This document shows, one piece after another, positions 10,494-17,011 of a DNA stretch of 64,000 nucleotides. The translations under genes were made by a program, and so were the position numbers. The notes below the pieces were generated by a model that saw nothing but the letters and a program-made list of their open reading frames with translations, was not told the origin of the DNA and ran no database searches. The stretch's first letter is position 1, and every line of letters starts with the position of its first letter. The DNA comes from an uncultured beta proteobacterium (GTDB lineage Bacteria > Pseudomonadota > Gammaproteobacteria > Burkholderiales > Burkholderiaceae_C), in assembly GCA_903873485.1 (NCBI GenBank), contig CAIQOO010000185.1:141090-205089 (forward strand), read 5' to 3'.

Positions 10494-10681
10494 AGGGAGG
10501 CAGCCGCCCGTGCGGCCTGGTCATACATGCCTGACAGCACCCGCAGCAGGCGTGCCAGTTCGCCGATGTTTTTATTGAGCGCATCATCGGCGTTGAGCGC
10601 GTCAATCAACTTTAGACATTCGACGTTTCTCCCGCCACTACTGACCAGACTGGCGAAAATGACGAGAACTTTGGAAAACAA
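10490..10681 (-). CDS. Small hypothetical protein upstream of oxoprolinase (doubtful)
   Basis: A 63-aa frame whose TGA overlaps the GTG start of the oxoprolinase (GTGA), an arrangement seen in coupled genes. The C-terminal 40 residues ([19 protein letters not shown] and following) look helical and protein-like; the N-terminus does not. It may be a real small gene, the tail of a degraded gene, or chance. I recognise no family. The rest of the gap 10494-10867 shows nothing else that I can support. Confidence 0.3.
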   Translation of the reverse strand: MFSKVLVIFASLVSSGGRNVECLKLIDALNADDALNKNIGELARLLRVLSGMYDQAARAAASL

Positions 10682-10867
10682 GGCTGCCGGTTGGAGCCTT
10701 TAGTCACCCAAACAGTAACCTTGGGTCTCCACGCTCGGCGGGGAAGGTGGATTTTTGCGACCTTTGGATCAAAACCGTCGCGGAATGAAGCGTTAGACTT
10801 TCAAGTCAGCACTTGCGCCAAGGCCCGGCTGCGGTGTTCCAGAAACTTTATCAATATGGAGGATATG

Positions 10868-11191
10868 GTGGCCGAGAAAGATACATTTCCATTGGACTCC
10901 AAGGTCCGGTTTACCGAGGCCCGGTTGTCCGTTTTAATGCCGCAAGACAGAAAGCGGCTTGAAGGCCGGATTGGCGTTGTCCAAGGCTACTGGAATTACA
11001 CCAGAAAACCGGTTGTCTATTTCCCGCAAGAAGGCGCCAGATCAGAGCTTCGGTTGCTTCGGGTGGATCCACGACACCTTGAAATGATTGAGCAAATGTC
11101 AATTGAGGCTGAAACTGAACCCAGACTCAGCGATGAGACGGCTGGCAGTGAAAAGCTGTCGCAAAGTGATATGGACAAGCTTTTTGACTGA
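10868..11191 (+). CDS. Hypothetical protein with a small beta-rich (SH3-like) core
   Basis: The frame is open from 10691, but GGAGG (10858-10862) lies 5 nt before a GTG at 10868, giving a 107-aa protein starting MAEKDTFPLDSKVRF. ATGs at 10856 and 10865 are alternatives but are too close to, or overlap, the ribosome site. The core (EGRIGVVQGYW...KPVVYFPQEGARSELRLLRVDP) resembles small KOW/SH3-type folds, suggesting nucleic-acid or protein binding; this is weak inference. The tail is acidic and ends SQSDMDKLFD. It converges with the next gene with 5 bp between stops. Confidence 0.6.
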   Translation: MAEKDTFPLDSKVRFTEARLSVLMPQDRKRLEGRIGVVQGYWNYTRKPVVYFPQEGARSELRLLRVDPRHLEMIEQMSIEAETEPRLSDETAGSEKLSQSDMDKLFD

Positions 11192-11196
11192 CCGCT

Positions 11197-11772
11197 TCAA
11201 CGCAACCGGCGGATTAATGCGTTGGCGGCATCGATGTCAAATGCTTTCGGATCAAAAGGCCCGCCGTACCAATCCAGGTATTCAGAATGCTCGTCATCCT
11301 CAGGGTCCGCCATCGACTTGAGGAACATCTCGTAGCCACCTGGACCACCCACATCGTCGGGCGGGCAGGCATTTTTGCCAGCAACGCATTGGGGCGAATC
11401 GTTGGCGGGGGTAGCGTCGATGATGCCTTTAACGACAACACGATGGCACCATCCATCACCAAAGTCGTATTCATATTCAAACTCGGAGACTGAATCTTTC
11501 AGCACCTCGGCCACCGTGAATTTCTTTTCATCCTTCACTTCTGCGTCCATGTCGTCAATGTCCGCCATGCCATAACGATCAGCACCAATCGTGAACTCGT
11601 GCAAGTGACTGTCGGTCCAGCCAAAAGCGGACTGAATCACTTGATTGAGCTGTGCCAGCGTCAGGTTTCCAGGAATCAGCAAACGCCGCCAAATCCTCGG
11701 CTTGATGTCAAGCAATGAGACATCGAACTGGTAAATGCGGTGGGCTTTGGCGGGTTTTTTAGTGGTGACCAT
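11197..11772 (-). CDS. Plasmid pRiA4b ORF-3 family protein
   Basis: 191 aa. Signature features of the family: IYQFDVSLLDIKPRIWRRLLIPG near the start, a LNQVIQSAFGWTDSHLHEF segment, YEYDFGDGWCHRVVV, a Cys-rich stretch (CVAGKNACPPDDVGGPGGYE) and FDPKAFD near the end. The function is unknown; the family is widespread on plasmids and in accessory regions. The start ATG follows an 11-residue basic leader. A GTGAC-CAG-GTCAC palindrome (11813-11825) lies 41 bp upstream and could be an operator. Confidence 0.85.
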   Translation of the reverse strand: MVTTKKPAKAHRIYQFDVSLLDIKPRIWRRLLIPGNLTLAQLNQVIQSAFGWTDSHLHEFTIGADRYGMADIDDMDAEVKDEKKFTVAEVLKDSVSEFEYEYDFGDGWCHRVVVKGIIDATPANDSPQCVAGKNACPPDDVGGPGGYEMFLKSMADPEDDEHSEYLDWYGGPFDPKAFDIDAANALIRRLR

Positions 11773-11937
11773 GGTGTATTATTCTGACGTATTCTTAAGT
11801 GAAACTGACAAGGTGACCAGGTCACAGGGTGTCGCCAACCGACCGCAAACACCGACATTGACGGCACTGGCAGCGGCATTGCTCAAGAGGTTCCGGTCAA
11901 ACCATTGTTTGCCGACCTTCATGTTGCTACATTAAGT

Positions 11938-11980
11938 AGAGCTGACAGCGCAGTACCAGCAAGGGCTGGAGGCCGATTTG
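11938..11980 (+). repeat. Dispersed repeat copy 3 (intergenic)
   Basis: AGCTG...AGCGCAG-TACCAGCAAGGGCTGGAGGCC then GATTT. It lies beyond the 3' end of the aldehyde oxidoreductase operon. The remainder of 11773-11988 shows no gene. Confidence 0.85.
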
Positions 11981-11988
11981 TCATAAAT

Positions 11989-12306
11989 TTAACCGCCGCC
12001 GCGCTGCATGTACAAATCAAAGCGTTGCATGAAGCGGTAGCGCTGCGCGTCATCCAGCCCGGCAAACCGAAAGCTCACCAACAGGCGCGCAATGCTGATC
12101 AGCCCGATCACCCGGGGTGGCGCAACCTGCCATTTCAAACCCAGCGCACCGTCCCCTATGCGCACCCCGGCAGACTGCGCTTGCAGCTTCCAGTGGTGGT
12201 TGCCAATGGCATTGGGCAGCCAGCCAAGCCAGTCGGCTTCGGTACAACCCATGTCGCGCTCGAAGCGCTCGGCGTAGCAATTCTGCATCGCAATCAGTGC
12301 CACCAC
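11989..12306 (-). CDS. Hypothetical protein, last gene of the aldehyde oxidoreductase operon
   Basis: 105 aa from GTG 12306 (GTG-GTG-GCA; an ATG follows at codon 7). The text is protein-like (CYAERFERDMGCTEADWLGWLP, VIGLISIARLLVSFRFAGLD) and ends YMQRGGG. No family is recognised. It is exactly in frame with the upstream moaD-like gene: after that stop, eight sense codons (SAQGCACP) lead into this frame without another stop. The position suggests a role in cofactor supply or enzyme maturation, which is inference. Confidence 0.6.
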   Translation of the reverse strand: MVALIAMQNCYAERFERDMGCTEADWLGWLPNAIGNHHWKLQAQSAGVRIGDGALGLKWQVAPPRVIGLISIARLLVSFRFAGLDDAQRYRFMQRFDLYMQRGGG

Positions 12307-12330
12307 CGGGCAGGCGCAGCCTTGAGCCGA

Positions 12331-12585
12331 TCAGCCACCGGCAATCGGTGGCCAGATGGCCAGCGCATCACCTGCGGCCAGGGTGCGACCGGCCCGCTGC
12401 TCGGGCGGGATGTAGCTGCCATTGACCAGCACCAGATGCACCAGCCGGGCCGGCAGACGGTGCTGCTCGACCAACTCGGCAATGCTGGTGTCAGGCGCGA
12501 TGTCGATTTCGATCAGATTGGTGTATTTGGCCTCGGCTGGCAAATAATCGGTGAGCGAAGCAAACAGCTTGAGGATGATTTTCAT
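12331..12585 (-). CDS. MoaD/ThiS-like sulfur carrier protein
   Basis: 84 aa, beta-grasp ubiquitin-like fold: MKIILKLFASLTDYLP at the start, then IDIAPDTSIAELVEQHRLPARLVHLVLVNGSYI, and the functional C-terminal Gly-Gly (WPPIAGG). In molybdopterin synthase the C-terminal glycine carries the thiocarboxylate sulfur that forms the dithiolene of the pterin. Its place in the operon fits a supplier of pterin sulfur for the tungsten or molybdenum enzyme. It is 9 bp downstream of the FAD subunit gene. Confidence 0.85.
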   Translation of the reverse strand: MKIILKLFASLTDYLPAEAKYTNLIEIDIAPDTSIAELVEQHRLPARLVHLVLVNGSYIPPEQRAGRTLAAGDALAIWPPIAGG

Positions 12586-12594
12586 GCCGTAATC

Positions 12595-13890
12595 CTAGCG
12601 CCTGCGCTGATCCTGCGCCCCCGACCAGTCGCCCTGCCCTTGCGCCGAAGCCAGGTAAGCCTCCATCAGCCGGGTCGGGTCTTGCTTGAGGGTGTCTTTC
12701 CAGCGGCCGAGCCGCACCTGACCTTCCACCAGGCCGCGCATCACGCCGACATGCTCGGTCCAGCCGACCGAGTTGCAGCCCACCAGCACATCGTCCTTGA
12801 ACTGCAGGCTCAAATGCCGGCCGGCTGCCCGGTCGGTCAGTTCCACATGGTCGCCACCCGGCACGCCCTGCCAGTCGCCAAAGCTGGCCGAAATCAGGCC
12901 CAGGGTGTCGAGCACGTTGATCTGCGTCACCCCTTTCAACTCGGCGTGGGCCGGTTTGCCACGCCCAAAGGCGACCATGTTGGTGGCTGCAATGCGCGCC
13001 TGCTCGGCTGCATTGGGCTGAATGGCGCTGACCATCATCTTGCCTGACACTTTGTCAAAGGCCTCGGCACAGTCACCGGCGGCAAAAATGCCCGGCACAT
13101 TGGTTTGCAAATGCTCGTTCGTCAGCACACCGAGCAAACAGGTGATGCCGGAGTTTTCCAGAAATCCAATCGCCGGGCGCACACCGGCAGCGCTGATCAC
13201 CAGGTCGGCCTCCATGGTTTTGCCGTTCGATAGCCTGACCGTCAGCGGCTGGCCTGGCGTGATCGACTCGACCTTGGTGCGGGTAAAGACTTCCACGCCC
13301 TTGGACTCGCACCAGTCGCGGATCATGCCGCCAGCGGTTGGCCCCATCATGCGCGGCACCATGCGGTCGCCCATTTCAACCACGCTCAAATGCACGCCGC
13401 GCGCTGCGAGCGCCTCCATGATGATGCAGCCAATAAAACCGGCGCCAAGCTGCAGCACGCGGGCACCAGGCTGGGCCAGCGCGGCAATGGCGCGGGCATC
13501 TGCCAGCGTCCAGCAAGCATGCACGCCATTTGACTGAATGCCGGGAATCGGCGGGCTGACCGGGTGCGAACCGGTGGCAATCAGCAGGGTGTCGAAACAG
13601 ATGCTGTTGCCGTCCTTGAATACTACTGTTTTAGTAGCTATCTGCACAGACTGGGCAAGGGCTTGAAGCCTATTTATCTTTAAATCCTGAAAGTGGGTCG
13701 GGTTTTTGCGCAGGTAGCTGCCGGCCTCGTCGATGTCGCCCATCAGCAGGTAGGGAATGGCCATGCGCGAGTAGCTCGGCTCCGGCTCGTCGCCAATCAG
13801 GGTGATGCTGTCGTTGGGGCTGAGCTTGCGGATGGTTTCTGCCGCAATGACACCGGCGGGACCGTTGCCGAGAATGACGTGGTGGGTCAT
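12595..13890 (-). CDS. aorC: FAD/NAD(P)-dependent oxidoreductase subunit of aldehyde oxidoreductase (AorC-like)
   Basis: 431 aa. N-terminal FAD dinucleotide fold GNGPAGVIAAETI and a second NAD-binding fold at about 150 (LQLGAGFIGCIIMEAL). The ATG-type motif GIFAAGDCAEA follows. It belongs to the NADH:rubredoxin/nitrite reductase-type flavoproteins. In the Aromatoleum aldehyde oxidoreductase the FAD subunit passes electrons to NAD+. A GGAG lies 6 nt before the ATG. Residues 70-86 (RLQALAQSVQIATK) are encoded by a copy of the dispersed repeat. A terminator-like hairpin precedes the gene. Confidence 0.8.
   Translation of the reverse strand: MTHHVILGNGPAGVIAAETIRKLSPNDSITLIGDEPEPSYSRMAIPYLLMGDIDEAGSYLRKNPTHFQDLKINRLQALAQSVQIATKTVVFKDGNSICFDTLLIATGSHPVSPPIPGIQSNGVHACWTLADARAIAALAQPGARVLQLGAGFIGCIIMEALAARGVHLSVVEMGDRMVPRMMGPTAGGMIRDWCESKGVEVFTRTKVESITPGQPLTVRLSNGKTMEADLVISAAGVRPAIGFLENSGITCLLGVLTNEHLQTNVPGIFAAGDCAEAFDKVSGKMMVSAIQPNAAEQARIAATNMVAFGRGKPAHAELKGVTQINVLDTLGLISASFGDWQGVPGGDHVELTDRAAGRHLSLQFKDDVLVGCNSVGWTEHVGVMRGLVEGQVRLGRWKDTLKQDPTRLMEAYLASAQGQGDWSGAQDQRRR
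13633..13675 (+). repeat. Dispersed repeat copy 4 (in frame inside aorC)
   Basis: AGTAGCT-ATCTGCACAG-ACTGG-GCAAGGGCTTGAAGCC then TATTT, antisense to the gene. The flanking ACTACTGTTTTAGTAGCT is itself palindromic, as near other copies. Confidence 0.85.
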
Positions 13891-13902
13891 GAAGGTCTCC
13901 AG

Positions 13903-13927
13903 AAAAAACGGCTCCTTGCAGAGCCGT
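13903..13927 (-). terminator. Terminator-like hairpin between aorB and aorC
   Basis: On the minus strand ACGGCTC-TGCAAG-GAGCCGT is followed directly by a run of T. It sits inside the 58-bp gap of the operon, just before the aorC ribosome site. It may lower expression of the distal genes or stabilise the upstream message 3' end. Confidence 0.65.
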
Positions 13928-13948
13928 CGTGTTGGTTGTCAGTTGAAG

Positions 13949-15802
13949 TTACAAGCTCAGGCGTTCGCGCGTCTCTGCCGTTGGGCGGCCTTCGGCATCC
14001 CAGCCCCGCGCCTGGTAATACAGCGGCAGCATGGTGGCGAGTTCGTTGAAGCGGCCCTTGGCCGGGCCGGTTTTGCAGGCTCCCTCGACCGAGGTCAGGC
14101 GTGCCGGCAGGCTGTCATCGGCTTTGGTGAAGCCGGCCCGGTTGTTGAATTCGCGCTCCATGTTCCAGATGCGCTCGCCGATCTTGGCCAACTCTTCAAC
14201 GGTGTATTGCTCGCCGCAGGCACCCTGCATTTGCGGTGACAAATCCTGCAGTCCCCAGGCAAAAGTGGTGAATATGCACAGGCCCGATGAGTCAAAGGCG
14301 GCGGTTGCATCCTGAAACGCCTTAACCAGTTCGGGCTTACCAGCCGACTCCAGCGGGTCGGTCTTGACCGGGATGCCCAAAATTTCGGAGGCAATGGTGT
14401 AACCGCGCAAGTGGCAGCCGCCCCGGTTGCTGGTGGCATAGGCCAGACCGATGCCTTGAATGGCACGACTGTCGTAGGCCGGGAATTCCTGGCCCTTGGA
14501 TGACATGCTGAGTTCCGGGTGGCCATATTTGGCGGTCAGGCGTTTTGAGCCTTGGCCAATTTCTTTGCCAAAACCACGGCCATTGATGGTTTCTTCGGCC
14601 AGAAAGGCCAGGGCGCGGGCCGAGCCAAACGGCGCTTCCATGCCAATTTGCTCCTTGGTCAAAACACCCATGCCATACAGCTCCATCACTGCGCCGACAG
14701 TGGCACCAAAGCTGATCGGGTCAATGCCTTCTTCGTTGCACAGCAGGTTGGCGTATTGCAGGCATTCCAGGTCATTGACGCCATTGGCGGCACCCAGCGC
14801 CCAAGCGGCTTCGTATTCGAGGCCGCCGTTGGCACCCCGGTATTGCGGCTTGTTCTCGATGGTGAAATGGCCTTCGTCCATCTTGCTGATGCGCCCGCAG
14901 GCAATGGTGCAGCCAAAGCAGGCCTGATTGGTCACCAGGTGTTTTTTGCCATCGGTCTTGCGCGGTGTCGCCATGGCTTCGGCACCGATATCCTTGGCCC
15001 CTTCAAACTGGTTGTCCTGGTGGTTGCGCGTCGGCAGGGCACCCACTTCGTTGATCACGCTCATGAGAACCTGGGTGCCCATGGCGGGCAGGCCGGTGCC
15101 GGTGACGCCGTTGTCGGCCAGCACTTTTTTGGCAGCTTTGACGGCGGCCATGAAGGCCTTGGGGTTCTGGATATTGGCAACACCCTTGGTGCCGCGCACC
15201 GCGATCGCCTTGAGGTTTTTGCTGCCCATGACGGCACCGACCCCCGATCTGCCGGCAGCACGGTGCAAATCATTGACGACAGCGGCAAACAGCACGCCGT
15301 TTTCACCGGCCTTGCCAATACTGGATACCCGGGCCAGCGGGTCTTGCAGGCCTTTCTTGATGATTTCTTCGGTTTCCCAGACGCTCTTGCCCCACAGGTG
15401 GGCGGCATCGCGCAGTTCGGCGATGTCGTCGTTGACATAGAGGTAAACCGGCTTCTCGCTTTTGCCCTCAAAGATGACCATGTCCCAGCCGGCCATCTTG
15501 AATTCGGCACCCCAGTAGCCGCCCGAGTTGGAACAGGCCACGGCACCGGTCAGCGGGCCTTTGGTGATCACCGTATAGCGGCCACCGGTAGAGGCCATGG
15601 TGCCGGTCAGCGGGCCGGTGGCCCAGATGATCTTGTTGTCGGGTGACAGCGGATCGACCGTGGCATCGACTTCTTCAACCAGGTATTTGGTGCCCAGGCC
15701 ACGCGAGCCAATGTAGCTTTTAGCCCAGTCCATGTTGAGGGGTTCAGACTTGACGGTGCCGGCGGTCAGATTGACGCGCAGTATTTTTCCAGCCCATGAC
15801 AT
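13949..15802 (-). CDS. aorB: Aldehyde ferredoxin oxidoreductase family, tungsten/molybdopterin subunit (AorB-like)
   Basis: 617 aa, typical AOR length. Residues 1-205 form the pterin-binding N-domain (MSWAGKILRVNL, GSRGLGTKYL, GPLTGT..STGGRY, AAGRSGVGAVMGSKNLKAI). The [4Fe-4S] ligands are CFGCTIAC at about 300 and a fourth Cys near 495 (SSGLCIFTTF). It oxidises aldehydes to carboxylic acids at a bis-pterin tungsten centre. AGGAGAC precedes the ATG. It follows the Fe-S gene and precedes the FAD gene, the same order as the Aromatoleum aorABC operon. Mo in place of W cannot be excluded from sequence. Confidence 0.92.
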   Translation of the reverse strand: MSWAGKILRVNLTAGTVKSEPLNMDWAKSYIGSRGLGTKYLVEEVDATVDPLSPDNKIIWATGPLTGTMASTGGRYTVITKGPLTGAVACSNSGGYWGAEFKMAGWDMVIFEGKSEKPVYLYVNDDIAELRDAAHLWGKSVWETEEIIKKGLQDPLARVSSIGKAGENGVLFAAVVNDLHRAAGRSGVGAVMGSKNLKAIAVRGTKGVANIQNPKAFMAAVKAAKKVLADNGVTGTGLPAMGTQVLMSVINEVGALPTRNHQDNQFEGAKDIGAEAMATPRKTDGKKHLVTNQACFGCTIACGRISKMDEGHFTIENKPQYRGANGGLEYEAAWALGAANGVNDLECLQYANLLCNEEGIDPISFGATVGAVMELYGMGVLTKEQIGMEAPFGSARALAFLAEETINGRGFGKEIGQGSKRLTAKYGHPELSMSSKGQEFPAYDSRAIQGIGLAYATSNRGGCHLRGYTIASEILGIPVKTDPLESAGKPELVKAFQDATAAFDSSGLCIFTTFAWGLQDLSPQMQGACGEQYTVEELAKIGERIWNMEREFNNRAGFTKADDSLPARLTSVEGACKTGPAKGRFNELATMLPLYYQARGWDAEGRPTAETRERLSL

Positions 15803-15845
15803 GATGGATGTCTCCTAAGTATTGGTTGCTTGTGGCTGCATCAAC

Positions 15846-16322
15846 TCAGGCGGCTGCCGGTTGATTGCCGAGTTTGTTGGCCCACTGTTCCATCTTGCCA
15901 AGACCGGTCCAGTTGGCATCAATGAAGGTGATGGCAGCGGTCGGGCAGGCATCGGCACAGGCTGGCTCGCCGCCGCACAGGTCGCACTTTTGCACCTTGC
16001 CGGTTTCGGCCACGTAATTGATGGTGCCAAACGGGCAGGCAATGGTGCAGACCTTGCAGCCGACGCAGGTGGTCTCGTTGACCACCTTGGCGCCGGTCAA
16101 TTTATCGACCGTGATGGCTTCCACCGGGCAGGCATGCAGGCACCAGGCTTCGTCGCACTGGGTGCAGGTGTAGGGGACTTTCTTGCCAGTGTGGTGAAAG
16201 TTGAATACCTTGATGCGCGATTTGGCGGTGGCAAAGCTGCCGTAGTTCTCGAAAGAACAGGCCATTTCGCACTGCAAACAGCCGGTACATTTGTCGGCGT
16301 TGATGTGCAACATCTTTTGCAT
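15846..16322 (-). CDS. aorA: Ferredoxin-like [4Fe-4S] subunit of aldehyde oxidoreductase (AorA-like)
   Basis: 158 aa from the ATG at 16322, chosen because AGGAGA lies 8 nt upstream; the open frame extends to 16427 but lacks a ribosome site there. It is cysteine-rich with four cluster-binding sets: CTGCLQCEMAC near the start, CTQCDEAWCLHACP, CVGCKVCTIACP and CDLCGGEPACADACP. It is of the DmsB/HycB electron-transfer type and links the pterin subunit to the FAD subunit. First gene of the operon. Confidence 0.88.
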   Translation of the reverse strand: MQKMLHINADKCTGCLQCEMACSFENYGSFATAKSRIKVFNFHHTGKKVPYTCTQCDEAWCLHACPVEAITVDKLTGAKVVNETTCVGCKVCTIACPFGTINYVAETGKVQKCDLCGGEPACADACPTAAITFIDANWTGLGKMEQWANKLGNQPAAA

Positions 16323-16426
16323 GTTGTGTGTCTCCTGAGTAAAAAATCCAACCAAGCGGCACCAAGGTGATGCCGATCCTATGAAATCAACTGCATAGCG
16401 ATTGTTGGAGTTTGGCGCGTATTTCA

Positions 16427-16446
16427 ACCTAGGGCTAACCCTAGGT
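16427..16446. promoter_or_regulatory. Perfect inverted repeat upstream of the aor operon
   Basis: ACCTAGGG-CTAA-CCCTAGGT, two perfect 8-bp arms with a 4-bp spacer, centred about 115 bp upstream of aorA. No T run follows, so it is a better operator candidate than terminator. The rest of 16323-16552 shows no gene. Confidence 0.5.
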
Positions 16447-16552
16447 CAGTACGGTAAATTCAGATATTCCCAAAATGCGACGGCGCCTGCCAATTCGCTT
16501 TGGTGTCAGCGCCACCGCGCCGCGCCAGGCATCCGCCTGATCACCCAGGTGG

Positions 16553-16987
16553 TCACACCCTGGGCGCAAAAAAAAGGTCAATGCGGTTGCTGCCGTCGAT
16601 GCGCGAATAGCTGGCCGAGTCGGAAAGGCCGTACACCAGCAGTCGGCCCAGGCCGCCAATCAGCCGATCTTCCAGCGGCCCGGTGACTGCTTGCCATGTG
16701 TCGTCAAGCCCCTGAAAGGGATCAAACCGGGCAAAGCTGTCCTGATACCGGACATACAGGGCACCATCGCGCTGCAGCACCGATAAACCCACCTCGGCTG
16801 GCGCACCCGCCCGCCGCAGGCCGTGGCAAACACTGTTGGTAAACAGCTCTTCAATCACGATGGCAGCCCGCTGCACCAGCGCCAGACTGCTTTGGGCAGT
16901 CAAGTTGTCAAGCTGTTGCAAAACATCGGGCAATGCGGCCATATCGGCTGGAAAACGATACATGACGGCGTGGTTAAGGTAATTCAT
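16553..16987 (-). CDS. Anti-sigma-factor-like serine kinase (HATPase, RsbW/SpoIIAB type)
   Basis: 144 aa. GHKL ATPase motifs: N-box EELFTNSVCHG near residue 47, a G1-like DSFARFDPF, and a G2-like GGLGRLLVYGLSDSASY. Such proteins phosphorylate STAS antagonists and sequester a partner such as a sigma factor. It is the last gene of a run with STAS and SpoIIE-type phosphatase genes, which supports a partner-switching role. The target is unknown. The start ATG lies 24 bp after the preceding gene. Confidence 0.82.
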   Translation of the reverse strand: MNYLNHAVMYRFPADMAALPDVLQQLDNLTAQSSLALVQRAAIVIEELFTNSVCHGLRRAGAPAEVGLSVLQRDGALYVRYQDSFARFDPFQGLDDTWQAVTGPLEDRLIGGLGRLLVYGLSDSASYSRIDGSNRIDLFFAPRV

Positions 16988-17011
16988 GCTTGCGTGTTGC
17001 CACCGCTGCGC

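Noticed and set aside
12328..12333. TGA of the MoaD-like gene as a selenocysteine codon
   Set aside because: The codon follows the functional Gly-Gly terminus and I see no obvious selenocysteine insertion hairpin; a normal stop is the simpler reading.
11905..13047. 380-codon open frame on the + strand
   Set aside because: Antisense to the aorC, MoaD-like and unknown genes, which have clear family motifs on the minus strand.
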